From JADCRZ01 sp037718865 (lineage in GTDB: Bacteria; Bacteroidota; Bacteroidia; Chitinophagales; Chitinophagaceae), in the NCBI GenBank assembly GCA_037718865.1, contig JBBJMP010000026.1:14367-78366 (forward strand): a stretch of 64,000 bases of DNA. Direction: 5' to 3'. Of this stretch, positions 48,109 through 56,969 are shown one piece after another. The translations under genes and the position numbers were made by a program. How positions within the stretch are numbered: position 1 is the stretch's first letter; each line of letters opens with the position of its first letter. The notes beneath the pieces were generated by a model. It did no database searches and was not told the origin of the DNA. It worked only from the letters and a program-made list of their open reading frames with translations.

Positions 48109-48893
48109 ACGATCAGGCTACCCCTCGTTTCTTTAGTAACATTATGCAACAGATCTTTTGCATCCCCGATCAACACTTCCTTTACACCGGCTTCAATGGC
48201 AGCAAATGCATTCTCGATCTTAGGTAAAATACCGGCAAATATTTTCCGGCTGTTTTTTAATTCCATGTAAGATTCCTTTGTAATCAAACGGATCACAGAA
48301 TTTTCATCTGTCATGTCTTCAAGAACACCTTTTTTTTCAAAACAATAGATCAATCGGACATTATACTGCGTTGATAATCCCACTGCCAGCGCAGAAGCTA
48401 TCGTGTCAGCATTCGTGTTTAGCATGAGGCCATTGCCATCATGCGTTAAAGGAGCTACTACCGGAACCATACCATGCTGAAGAAATAACCGCCAGGGTTC
48501 AATGTCAAACTTTGAACGATCCAGGTCGCCGACAAATCCGTAATCTATCTCTTGTACAGGGCGCCTGTTAGCTACAAGCGCATTCGCATCAGCACCGGTT
48601 AAACCTATAGCGTTACAATGAACAGATTGCAAACGGGCGACAATCTTCTTATTAATAAGACCCCCATATACCATAGTCACCAGGTCTATAGTGTGCTCGT
48701 CTGTAATGCGCCGTCCGCTTATATAGTTTGAGGGTATACCTAATTGCTCACCGATTTTTGTAGCGATTTTTCCACCACCATGTACCAGGATCTTTTTTTC
48801 AGAAATACCGGAAAAGGATTCCAGGAAAGAGGCGAGGGAAACATCATCATCAATTACGTTTCCGCCAATTTTTATTACAAACAATTTCTCCAT
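48105..48893 (-). CDS. argB: N-acylglutamate kinase
   Basis: 262 residues of the amino-acid kinase family; phosphorylates N-acylglutamate. Motifs: VIKIGGNVIDDD, ILVHGGGKIATKIGEQLGIP, ISGRRITDEHTIDLVTMVYG, GLTGADANALVANRRP, VVAPLTHDGNGLMLNTNADT and AGILPKIENAFAAIEAGVKE. It overlaps argF' by one base upstream and the deacylase gene by four downstream. Whether the acyl group is acetyl or succinyl is not decided by this sequence. Confidence 0.94.
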   Translation of the reverse strand: MEKLFVIKIGGNVIDDDVSLASFLESFSGISEKKILVHGGGKIATKIGEQLGIPSNYISGRRITDEHTIDLVTMVYGGLINKKIVARLQSVHCNAIGLTGADANALVANRRPVQEIDYGFVGDLDRSKFDIEPWRLFLQHGMVPVVAPLTHDGNGLMLNTNADTIASALAVGLSTQYNVRLIYCFEKKGVLEDMTDENSVIRLITKESYMELKNSRKIFAGILPKIENAFAAIEAGVKEVLIGDAKDLLHNVTKETRGSLIV

Positions 48894-49864
48894 TACGCAT
48901 TTTTAAGGATCTCGGCCAGCACCGATTGTGCTGCCCATACCCGGTTACCTGCCTGGCGTGTTACTATACCGTTTACACTGTCCAGGATCTCATCACTTAA
49001 TTCCACATTTCTACGTACGGGCAGGCAATGCATAATTTTAGCATGATTGGTAAGTTGCATTTTTTGTTCTGTCAGCATCCAGCCCGGGTCATTGGTATAG
49101 ATTTTTCCATAATCCTTAAACGTGCTCCAGTTCTTTACATAAACATAATCGGCGTCTTTTAACGCAGCATCCTGGTCTTTGGTGATTAATGCTCCTTTTG
49201 TAAAAGTTTCTTCCAGTTCATAATCATCAGGGTGAGTGATCACGAAATCGGTTTCTGCCCATGCATTGATCCATTGGGCAAAGGAATTGGCTACGCACTG
49301 CGGTAAAGGCTTTACATGAGGTGCCCAGGTTAACACTATTTTTGGCCTTCGCTTTTCAGAAAATGTTTCTTTGATGGTGATGATATCTGTCAGGCTTTGC
49401 AAAGGGTGCAGGGTAGCGCTTTCCAGACTGACAACAGGTACGCCGGCATAACGCAAAAAAGAATTTATTACCAGCTCGCTGTAGTCATCTTCCCTGTTTT
49501 TCAGGGAAGGAAAAGTTCTTATGCAAAGAATGTCAAAATATTGTCCAAGCACGGGGGCTGCATCTTTTACGTGCTCTACGGTATTTCCGCTCATGATAGC
49601 TCCTTCTTCAAATTCAAGAGCCCAGCCTTCCTTATCTACATTGAATACAATGGCTTCAAGACCCAGGTTCCTGGCAGCAACTTGTGTGCTTATCCGTGTT
49701 CGAAGGCTTGGATTAAGAAACAACAAACCTATACGCTTATCCGCCCCCAGCGTCCTGTCGCTAAATGGATCCGCCTTGTAGGCTAATGCCTTTCCGATCA
49801 GGGCATTTATATCTGCGACATCATGAACTGAAATAAAATTTTTCAATATGTATGGGTTATGCAA
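48893..49864 (-). CDS. argF': N-acyl-L-ornithine carbamoyltransferase
   Basis: 323 residues of the carbamoyltransferase family. The carbamoyl-phosphate loop is FLNPSLRTRISTQVAARNLG; later motifs are LTWAPHVKPLPQCVANSFAQ and AKIMHCLPVRRNVELSDEIL. The overall wording matches the acetyl/succinyl-ornithine carbamoyltransferases of Xanthomonas and Bacteroides, not the ordinary ornithine enzyme. At the position reported to set acyl preference (Glu in the acetyl form, Pro in the succinyl form) this protein has Val 96 in SGNTVEHVKDAAPVLGQY, which from memory favours succinyl. Cluster context supports the acylated pathway. Confidence 0.92.
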   Translation of the reverse strand: MHNPYILKNFISVHDVADINALIGKALAYKADPFSDRTLGADKRIGLLFLNPSLRTRISTQVAARNLGLEAIVFNVDKEGWALEFEEGAIMSGNTVEHVKDAAPVLGQYFDILCIRTFPSLKNREDDYSELVINSFLRYAGVPVVSLESATLHPLQSLTDIITIKETFSEKRRPKIVLTWAPHVKPLPQCVANSFAQWINAWAETDFVITHPDDYELEETFTKGALITKDQDAALKDADYVYVKNWSTFKDYGKIYTNDPGWMLTEQKMQLTNHAKIMHCLPVRRNVELSDEILDSVNGIVTRQAGNRVWAAQSVLAEILKNA

Positions 49865-49911
49865 TTATAATGAGCAATGGATTGACATTGCTGTTGACCG
49901 CGTACGAAGTC

Positions 49912-51084
49912 TTAAAACAGCGATGCCGACTCAAGACTTCTGCCTACCGACTCATTACGCTCTGCCAGCTCCTCCCTGATGGCTTCTAAAAAGATATCTG
50001 CTTCAGTTTTCGTAATATTCAAGGCAGGCAGCAAACGAATCACATTGGGTTTGGACTCCCCGGTAAAGATCTTGTGCCTGAATAACAAATTTTTCTTGAC
50101 ATCTTTCAATTCTTCAGGAAGTTCAATCCCTATCATCAGGCCCCTGCCTCTTACTTCCCTGATAACAGGAAGCTTTTTTAGTTCACTGGTTAAGTAATGG
50201 CCCAGATGCATAGCATTCTGCATGAGGTTATCTTTTTCAATTACTTCAAGAACAGCCAGGGCCGCCGCGCAGGCTAAGTGGTTGCCTCCAAAAGTCGTCC
50301 CAAGTATAAAATGCCTGGGATGAATTTTAGGGCAAATCGAAATGGCGGCTACAGGGAAGCCATTGCCCATTCCTTTCGCCATAGTGTAAATGTCTGCATC
50401 TACCCCACTGTAATCCTGTGAATAAAATTTTCCGCTTCTACCATAACCGCATTGCACGGAATCTGCAATGAATACAGCATTATACTCATCGCAAAGCTTG
50501 CGTATTGTTTGCAGAAACGATTCGGAAGCCACCTGTATTCCGCCGACACCCTGAATGCCTTCAATGATTACTGAAGAGACTTCCTGATTTTTAAAAGCCT
50601 CCCTCAATGTCGTTTCGTCATTAAACGGCAGAAAGATCACATTATCCGTTTGGTTAACCGGGGCCACGAGAGAAGGGTTATCTGTAACGGCAACGGCCAG
50701 CGATGTTCTTCCGTGAAACGACTTTTTAAACGCAATGATTTTTTTCCGGCCATTGTAAAATGACGCCAGCTTTAAGGCATTTTCATTGGCTTCAGCGCCC
50801 GAATTACAAAGGAACAACTGGTAATCAGGTTTGTTAGAAACCTGTCCAAGCTTTTCTGCCAGTTCATGCTGTAACGGGATATGGATGGAATTAGAATAGA
50901 AACCCACCTTATGCAGTTGTTCTTCCACACGATTTACGTAATGCGGGTGTGTATGGCCTATAGAGATCACGGCATGACCTCCGTAAAGATCAAGGTATCT
51001 TGTTCCTTTGTCATCCCATACATAAGAACCAGCGGCCCTTGCGATGGTAATGTTGTTGATGGGATATACGTCGAATAGTTTCAT
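49912..51084 (-). CDS. argD: N-acylornithine aminotransferase
   Basis: 390 residues, class III PLP aminotransferase. Motifs: YLDLYGGHAVISIGHTHPHY, FLCNSGAEANENALKLASFY, IAFKKSFHGRTSLAVAVTDN, AVFIADSVQCGYGRSGKFYS (PLP-binding Asp) and TMAKGMGNGFPVAAISIC with the Schiff-base Lys. It converts N-acylglutamate semialdehyde to N-acylornithine. A 47-bp spacer leads to argF'; upstream towards argC there is a 177-bp spacer with an inverted repeat. Confidence 0.95.
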   Translation of the reverse strand: MKLFDVYPINNITIARAAGSYVWDDKGTRYLDLYGGHAVISIGHTHPHYVNRVEEQLHKVGFYSNSIHIPLQHELAEKLGQVSNKPDYQLFLCNSGAEANENALKLASFYNGRKKIIAFKKSFHGRTSLAVAVTDNPSLVAPVNQTDNVIFLPFNDETTLREAFKNQEVSSVIIEGIQGVGGIQVASESFLQTIRKLCDEYNAVFIADSVQCGYGRSGKFYSQDYSGVDADIYTMAKGMGNGFPVAAISICPKIHPRHFILGTTFGGNHLACAAALAVLEVIEKDNLMQNAMHLGHYLTSELKKLPVIREVRGRGLMIGIELPEELKDVKKNLLFRHKIFTGESKPNVIRLLPALNITKTEADIFLEAIREELAERNESVGRSLESASLF

Positions 51085-51141
51085 GTTATTATTTTAAATT
51101 GATCTTTCAAATACCAGGGTTCTATAACAGTCAGGTGCTTA

Positions 51142-51246
51142 GAAGCTAAGTTATCTTTGTGCAACCTTTGTGTAATACTTTGTGCACTTCGTGGTTAACA
51201 TCTTCCGGAAGGTAACCACAAAGAACCACAAAGCAAGTGCACAAAA
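51142..51246. repeat. CTTTGTG/CACAAAG palindromic repeat, single copy
   Basis: In the argC-argD spacer TTTGTGCACTT (around 51178) pairs perfectly with AAGTGCACAAA (around 51235), with further pairing of GTGGTTAA/GGTAACCAC nearer the loop. It shares CTTTGTG, TTCGTGGT and ACCACAAAG words with the tandem array upstream of argC. A dispersed intergenic hairpin element. Confidence 0.65.
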
Positions 51247-51261
51247 TTACGCCAGTATAGC

Positions 51262-52251
51262 TTAAAAATAACCGGCCTTCAGCTTCAAACCTGCTGTTTC
51301 GTTTAACCCAAACATCAGGTTCATGTTCTGCACCGCCTGCCCGGATGCGCCTTTTAACAGGTTATCCATAACCGTATGCACTACCAGTTTATTTCCTTCC
51401 TTTTCTAACTGGACCATACACTTATTGGTATTTACTACCTGTTTCAGAAAAACCGGTTCCCTGCTGATTATGGTAAACGGATGTTGCTCATAATAACTTT
51501 CATACAATGCATACAGATCTTTTATATCCATGGAGCAGTCCAGTTGTGAACTGATAAAGATGCCCCTGGTAAAATCTCCTCTCCATGGAACAAAATGTAT
51601 GTTGACCGTTCGTTCGGGATAAAGCTGCTGCAATGACTGACCGATCTCTTTCAGGTGCTGATGAGTAAGGGTCTTGTATGCCTGGATATTATTGGCCCTC
51701 CATGAAAATTGAGAAGTAGCCGTAAATCTTTGTCCGGCGCCGGTTGAACCGGTAATACCTGTTGTCTGCACCTCTGCGAGTATCCGGGCTTGTGCCAGTG
51801 GCAATAAGCCTAACTGGATGGCCGTTGCAAAACACCCGGGATTGGCAATATGCTGTGCTCCCTTAATTTGTTCTTTGTTCAGTTCAGGCAGTCCATATAC
51901 AAAGGGACGACCGTTGACTACTGGCTGTTTGCCGTCTGTTAGCAAGCGAAAATCCTGCGACAGATCGATGATCCGGATGTGTTCATCTATGGAATTCTCT
52001 GTTAACCATTTTTTTGCATCTCCATGTCCAACGCACAGGAACAACACATCTATGTCGTTGCGGATCTCTGATGCAAACAGTAATGCTGTGTCGCCTAACA
52101 GATCGCTGTGAACACTGTAAAGTGGGTTGCCTGCATTGCTTTTGCTATGCACAAAACGAATACTGACCTGTGGATGGTTTATCAATATCCTTATCAATTC
52201 GCCTCCGGTATACCCGGCTCCCCCGATTATGCCAACCTGTAATGTTTCCAT
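51262..52251 (-). CDS. argC: N-acyl-gamma-glutamyl-phosphate reductase
   Basis: 329 residues. NADPH-binding N-terminus VGIIGGAGYTGGELIRILIN; catalytic Cys in IANPGCFATAIQLGLLPLAQ; GITGSTGAGQRFTATSQFSW; and VHTVMDNLLKGASGQAVQNM near the C-terminus. Reduces N-acylglutamyl phosphate to the semialdehyde. It is separated from argG by the 130-bp tandem repeat array, so it may need its own promoter or read-through across the array. Confidence 0.96.
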   Translation of the reverse strand: METLQVGIIGGAGYTGGELIRILINHPQVSIRFVHSKSNAGNPLYSVHSDLLGDTALLFASEIRNDIDVLFLCVGHGDAKKWLTENSIDEHIRIIDLSQDFRLLTDGKQPVVNGRPFVYGLPELNKEQIKGAQHIANPGCFATAIQLGLLPLAQARILAEVQTTGITGSTGAGQRFTATSQFSWRANNIQAYKTLTHQHLKEIGQSLQQLYPERTVNIHFVPWRGDFTRGIFISSQLDCSMDIKDLYALYESYYEQHPFTIISREPVFLKQVVNTNKCMVQLEKEGNKLVVHTVMDNLLKGASGQAVQNMNLMFGLNETAGLKLKAGYF

Positions 52252-52265
52252 AGTAAATCGATTGA

Positions 52266-52738
52266 CCCTCCAACTCGATCTTTGTGTATCTTCCTTTGTG
52301 GTTTTGCTTTGTGATTCTTCGTGGTTTCTTTTACCACAAAGAGCTCAAAGGTTACACAAAGATCACACAAAGGGTTATCACTGCACATCTAGTTACCTTC
52401 CAACTTGATCTTTGTGTATCTTCCTTTGTGGTTTTGCTTTGTGATTCTTCGTGGTTTCTTTTACCACAAAGAGCTCAAAGGTTACACAAAGATCACACAA
52501 AGGGTTATCACTGCACATCTAGTTACCTTCCAACTTGATCTTTGTGTATCTTCCTTTGTGGTTTTGCTTTGTGATTCTTCGTGGTTTCTTTTACCACAAA
52601 GAGCTCAAAGATCACACAAAGGGTTATCACTGCACATCTAGTGACCTTCCAACTTAATCTTTGTGTTTCCTCCTTTGTGTTTTGCTTTGTGATTCTTCGT
52701 GGTTTCTTTTACCAAAAAGAGCTCAAAGGTTTATTGAC
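52266..52738. repeat. Tandem array of 130-bp units between argG and argC
   Basis: Units begin with CCTTCCAACTTGATCTTTG or a close variant at 52266, 52396, 52526 and 52645. Units 1 and 2 are 130 bp and nearly identical. Unit 3 is 119 bp, having lost 11 bp around GGTTACACAAA. Unit 4 is partial and more diverged. Each unit contains TTTGTGG, TTCGTGGTTTC and their complements ACCACAAAG and ACACAAAG, so each can fold into a long imperfect hairpin. The array fills the whole 504-bp spacer. Apparent reading frames across it are translations of the repeat and not genes. Confidence 0.9.
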
Positions 52739-52755
52739 TTTCTTAACACAACCGC

Positions 52756-53955
52756 TTATTCGTTATCCTCTTTAACCTGGTGATAGATCATAGTCTGGTT
52801 ACCAAAAATTCTCGTAAAGCCCCGCACGTCGTCTCCGGTCCATCCGGCGTTCATTTCACCGTACTTGCCAAATTTACTGCTCATCAGGTCAAATGTTGAG
52901 TATATACCTGTAACATGAAAACGATAAGGCATCAGTTGAATGTATACTTCGCCGGTTACCTGTCGCTGGGAACTTTCAAAATATGCTTCGATATCCCTCA
53001 TTACCGGGTCCAGTATTTGCCCTTCGTGCAGCCAGTTGCCATAAAACTGTGCAAGCTGGTCCTTCCAGTTCAGTTGCCATTTTGTTAACACGTGTTTCTC
53101 TAAAGCATGATGTGCTTTTATGATGACCATTGGAGCTGCTGCTTCGAATCCAACGCGTCCTTTAATTCCGATGATTGTATCGCCAACATGTATATCGCGG
53201 CCGATACCAAACGGACCAGCAATGGCCTGCAACTCTTGAATGGCTTCTGTCGGATGATTAAAAGTACGATCGTTCACTGCGGCCAGTTCGCCTTCTATAA
53301 AACCCAGTTTTAGTTCTTCTGTTTCCGTTTTGGTTACCTGTGTGGGCCAGGCTTGTTCCGGCAGCATGCCTCTTGATTGCAGCGTTTCTTTACCACCTAC
53401 GCTGTTTCCCCATAGTCCTTTATTAATGGAATATATGGATTTCTCAAAGTTCATTTGCACCTGTTTGCTTTGTAAATAAGCAATTTCCTCTTCGCGGCTT
53501 AATTTAAGATCACGAATAGGAGTAATGATCTCAATACCGGGGATCATAATGTTAAAGATCAAATCAAATCGCACCTGGTCGTTGCCTGCCCCGGTACTGC
53601 CGTGAGCCACAGCATCAGCATTAAGCGCTTTTACATGCTCGGCAATAAACAGCGCCTGGCTCAGGCGTTCTGCACTTACACTTAACGGATAGGTGTTATT
53701 TTTTAACACATTACCAAAAATGAGGTATTTGACTATTCGCTCATAATAACTCTTTATTGCATTAACGGTACTATGGGTTTTGACCCCCAGGCGGTATGCG
53801 TGTTGTTCAACCTGATTCAATTCCTCTTCATTAAATCCTCCGGTATTTACTATCACGGAGTGCACTTCATATCCTTTCTCTTCGCTTAGGTATTTCACAC
53901 AATACGACGTATCCAGCCCACCGCTAAATCCTAGAACAACTTTTTTCTGAGCCAT
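52756..53955 (-). CDS. argG: Argininosuccinate synthase
   Basis: 399 residues. N-type ATP pyrophosphatase loop KVVLGFSGGLDTSYCVKYLS; substrate and fold motifs AHGSTGAGNDQVRFDLIFNI, IITPIRDLKLSREEEIAYLQ, YSINKGLWGNSVGGKETLQS and MNAGWTGDDVRGFTRIFGNQ. Condenses citrulline with aspartate. It lies 32 bp after the GNAT gene, so the two are likely cotranscribed. This long-branch ArgG type, with the GNAT gene in front, is usual in Bacteroidota arginine clusters. Confidence 0.95.
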   Translation of the reverse strand: MAQKKVVLGFSGGLDTSYCVKYLSEEKGYEVHSVIVNTGGFNEEELNQVEQHAYRLGVKTHSTVNAIKSYYERIVKYLIFGNVLKNNTYPLSVSAERLSQALFIAEHVKALNADAVAHGSTGAGNDQVRFDLIFNIMIPGIEIITPIRDLKLSREEEIAYLQSKQVQMNFEKSIYSINKGLWGNSVGGKETLQSRGMLPEQAWPTQVTKTETEELKLGFIEGELAAVNDRTFNHPTEAIQELQAIAGPFGIGRDIHVGDTIIGIKGRVGFEAAAPMVIIKAHHALEKHVLTKWQLNWKDQLAQFYGNWLHEGQILDPVMRDIEAYFESSQRQVTGEVYIQLMPYRFHVTGIYSTFDLMSSKFGKYGEMNAGWTGDDVRGFTRIFGNQTMIYHQVKEDNE

Positions 53956-53987
53956 AATTGAATAAGATTATACTGATTACCGGAATG

Positions 53988-54737
53988 CTATAAACTAAAG
54001 AAATACTGTAGAATTGACCTGGACTTTACCGGGCTTTTGCCTGCGTTTATTTGTTTTTTAGTGAGCCATTGCAGCAATTTACTTTTTTTGATCTCCATAA
54101 AGCGCTCGTAGAGTTTTGAGTATTGCTTGAAATCTGCTTTAGTTTCTTCCGGCTCAAAATGATCGGCAGGGTCATACAGCATGGCTGTACACATGCAATT
54201 TTTTCTTTCCTTGCTTATCAAAATATCATAATTGACACAGCTTTTACACCCGGCCCAGAATTCATCATCATCTGTAAGTTCGCTATATGTCACGGGCTCA
54301 TAACCAAGATCCGAATTTATTTTCATGACCGCCAGGCCGGTGGTTAGGCCAAATATCTTTGCTTGTGGATACTTTTCCCTCGACAAATCAAAAATCCGTT
54401 TCTTGATTTGCTTGGCTATGCCGCTTTTTCGGAAAGGAGGAGAAACCACCAATCCGCTATTCGCGACAAATTGGTTATGCCCCCACACTTCAATATAACA
54501 AAAGCCAACCCAAACATTATCTGACGTATAAGCTATGACAGCCTTTCCTTCCTCCATTTTTTGCTCCAGATATGCAGGTGAGCGCTTAGCTATACCCGTC
54601 CCCCTCGCCTGAGCCGATGCGGCCATTTCATCAGTTATTGTAGCGGCAAAGTGTTTATCTTCAGAGGTTGCCACCCTGACAATAATATTTTGATGTTCCA
54701 ATATCTTAAAATTGACTATAAATGAATGTAAAATCAC
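53988..54737 (-). CDS. GNAT acyltransferase heading the arginine cluster, candidate N-acylglutamate synthase
   Basis: Up to 249 residues. There is no ATG at the beginning: the frame opens with GTG at 54735-54737, inside a palindrome, and a TTG at 54701 (giving LEHQNIIVRVATSEDKHFAA) is an alternative start closer to the domain. The acetyltransferase fold has NSGLVVSPPFRKSGIAKQIK (acyl-CoA binding) and KIFGLTTGLAVMKINSDLGY. The C-terminal part has four cysteines, GCKSC and NCMC, that could bind a metal. As first gene before argG in the cluster it is the best candidate for making N-acetyl- or N-succinylglutamate, since no classical ArgA or ArgJ is present here. Confidence 0.8.
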   Translation of the reverse strand: MILHSFIVNFKILEHQNIIVRVATSEDKHFAATITDEMAASAQARGTGIAKRSPAYLEQKMEEGKAVIAYTSDNVWVGFCYIEVWGHNQFVANSGLVVSPPFRKSGIAKQIKKRIFDLSREKYPQAKIFGLTTGLAVMKINSDLGYEPVTYSELTDDDEFWAGCKSCVNYDILISKERKNCMCTAMLYDPADHFEPEETKADFKQYSKLYERFMEIKKSKLLQWLTKKQINAGKSPVKSRSILQYFFSL

Positions 54738-54969
54738 ACGTGGTGTGAAAGAAAAAAATCGGGGATTTTTCCACTGATAGGGGCAAAGTTCGTTTGCTCG
54801 TCCTATCAGTAACCACGTCGCGTTCGGAGAAGAATACCTGAAACTTTACTGGAAAAACCAATCCCTGAAGGAGCAATGTGAAATATTATATGGATTGATT
54901 TAGTGTCCAATATTTTTAACCTGTTATAATTCGTTATTGGTTATCAACAATTCGTTATTGGTTATCAAC
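54734..54969. promoter_or_regulatory. Regulatory-looking region upstream of the arginine cluster
   Basis: Three signals lie here. TCACAC-GTG-GTGTGA (54734-54748) is an inverted repeat overlapping the possible GTG start. CTGATAGG and CCTATCAG (about 54774-54808) form another inverted repeat. Two exact tandem copies of a 21-bp unit with the core TTCGTTATTGGTTATCAAC stand at 54928-54948 and 54949-54969. They could be operators or promoter-region repeats for the divergent or downstream genes. The rest of the spacer 54738-55125 shows no clear gene. Confidence 0.45.
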
Positions 54970-55125
54970 GTTTAAGTTAGCAAAAGTAGTTGATTTTGTT
55001 CTTATTTGCCAGTAAAATAATTAATGGTATGTTATTATTCAAATATACTACCAGCAGGATATCAGTAATGCATAGTCTACGAACGCGACCTTCACGCCAG
55101 ACTTAACCGATCGTCGTTGATATAG

Positions 55126-56625
55126 TCAATGTTGTTTTACAAAAGGAAGCAACCGGTCGGCGATCTTCCGGTCATTGCTTAACCGGGCTACTTTGTTCTG
55201 TCCGCCTAATTTGCCAATGCTTTTCATATAATCGATGAAACCATTTTTTTGCAAGGAAACTATATTCAGGGGTTGCAGAATATTTCCTGCAACGAGGTCA
55301 TCATAATATATATTCTTTTCACGCAGGTTATGGTCTACTTTCAAAGCAAAGGCATGCATATCACCAGGAGCATTTTCAAACTCTATGAACCACTCATGGT
55401 AACTCTTATCGTCGTCTTGTGATATTTTTGGTGCCACGGTAAATTCAGTAATTTGTACGCCCTCTTCTTCTGCGGCTTTCATTAGGCTATATTCTACTTC
55501 TTCGCCGATTACATGTTCACCAAATGCAGAAATGAAATGCTTGACCCTTCCGGTAACCACTAACCGGTAGGGATCCGTTGAAACAAACCTTACGGTATCC
55601 CCAAGATTATACCCCCATAAACCGGCATTGTTATTAATGATCAACGCATAATTTTCTCCCACCTTAACGTCTTTTAAACTAAGCCTTGTCGGATGATCGT
55701 TAAAGATTTCTCCGGCAGGCACAAATTCAAAATAGATTCCACTGTTTGAATTAAGTAATAAGCCTTCTTCATTTTGTGAATCCTGAAAGGCGAAAAAGCC
55801 TTCTGATGCAGGGAAGGTTTCTATTGTTGCGATTGGCTTTCCGATACTTTCCATTAGTTTGGCCCTATACGGTTCGAAGTTGACACCGCCATGGGCCAAC
55901 ACAGACAGGTTAGGAAACAGGTCTTTAATTTTCTTACCCCGTACCGCTATTAACCGGTCAAAATACATTTGCACCCACGGAGGGATGCCGCTGATCAGTG
56001 TCATATTCTGGTCGATCGTCTCTTTAACTATTTTATCCAGCTTGTCTTCCCAGTCTTCAATGCAATTGGTTTCATAACTTGGCAGCTGGTTGGTACGTAA
56101 ATATTTGGGTATATGATGATTGACAATTCCGCTTAATCTTCCAGTAGGAATACCACCTACTCTCTCTAACTCAGGAGAGCCTGATAGAAAAATCATTTTG
56201 CCGTCAGCAAATTTGCTGTTGCTGCTTTCAGACATATAACATAACAACGCATTTCTGGCTGTGTTCAGATGATTCGGGATCGATTCCTTTGAAATGGGAA
56301 TATATTTTATACCGCTCGTAGTCCCTGACGTTTTAGCAAAATAAATGGGTTGGCCTTTCCACAGTACGTTATGTTTAGATTCTTTTATCTGCTCTATGTA
56401 GGTTTTGAAGTGCTCATAGTCGCGTATTTTTACAGCCTGTTTATACTCGTCATAGGTTTTGACTTCTTTTAACTTGTGGTCATTGCCGAACACTGTTTTT
56501 GACCCGGTCTTTAACAATTCTTCTAAAATCGTTTCCTGATCTTTCACGGCTGTGCCCATTCCTTTTCGAACCTGTTTAAATATGTAAGATGCAAAGGGCT
56601 TTGCAAGAAGTGACTTAAATTTCAT
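55126..56625 (-). CDS. GH3 auxin-responsive-promoter family protein (acyl-adenylate-forming enzyme)
   Basis: About 499 residues from ATG 56625 (MKFKSLLAKPFASYIFKQVR); nine extra upstream codons look non-coding. Adenylate-forming motif FAKTSGTTSGIKYIPISKES; FLSGSPELERVGGIPTGRLS; ISGIPPWVQMYFDRLIA; EGFFAFQD; LIINNNAGLWGYNLGDTVRF (A8-like region) and ISAFGEHVIGEEVEYSLMKA. In plants GH3 enzymes couple amino acids to hormones; bacterial members, common in Bacteroidota, have no settled substrate. It is a single gene between the arginine cluster and rplU. Confidence 0.88.
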   Translation of the reverse strand: MKFKSLLAKPFASYIFKQVRKGMGTAVKDQETILEELLKTGSKTVFGNDHKLKEVKTYDEYKQAVKIRDYEHFKTYIEQIKESKHNVLWKGQPIYFAKTSGTTSGIKYIPISKESIPNHLNTARNALLCYMSESSNSKFADGKMIFLSGSPELERVGGIPTGRLSGIVNHHIPKYLRTNQLPSYETNCIEDWEDKLDKIVKETIDQNMTLISGIPPWVQMYFDRLIAVRGKKIKDLFPNLSVLAHGGVNFEPYRAKLMESIGKPIATIETFPASEGFFAFQDSQNEEGLLLNSNSGIYFEFVPAGEIFNDHPTRLSLKDVKVGENYALIINNNAGLWGYNLGDTVRFVSTDPYRLVVTGRVKHFISAFGEHVIGEEVEYSLMKAAEEEGVQITEFTVAPKISQDDDKSYHEWFIEFENAPGDMHAFALKVDHNLREKNIYYDDLVAGNILQPLNIVSLQKNGFIDYMKSIGKLGGQNKVARLSNDRKIADRLLPFVKQH

Positions 56626-56916
56626 AATAAGTAACAAACAATGTGACAGCAAACCTACATTAAATGTATGATGAAGTAATCATACAAAAGCACATTCTAA
56701 AAATGGCCACTAACAGGAGATTCTAAAAAGATAAAGGGAGCCGCTCACAATCCGGATCCTTTATGTTTTGACATCGTTTTAGTGAAATACATCCCTCTTC
56801 ATGCTTTTATAAGCCGGAAAGAAAATAAAAATAGGAATAACTTTACGCCGGAAAGACCCGTTTAATGCGCTTTTGCCGCTCATAATCCGGGTTTTTGAAA
56901 GAAATATACAGGCACC

Positions 56917-56948
56917 TTTTATTATTGATAAAAATCTACTTACCTTTG
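56917..56948 (+). promoter_or_regulatory. Promoter of rplU-rpmA
   Basis: TTTT at 56917-56920, a 20-base spacer and TACCTTTG at 56941-56948, fitting the phylum's TTTG / TAnnTTTG pattern. The rplU ATG is 21 bp further. The remaining spacer 56626-56916 contains no gene that I can see. Confidence 0.65.
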
Positions 56949-56969
56949 CCGTCCTAATTTTTAGAAATC

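Noticed and set aside
52266..52738. Possible CRISPR array
   Set aside because: Units are 130 bp, nearly identical over their whole length and directly abutting, without unique spacers, and no cas genes are near.
52284..52775. Several overlapping plus-strand reading frames with repeated similar peptides
   Set aside because: They are translations of the 130-bp tandem repeat, have no ribosome site or start context, and share no protein family.
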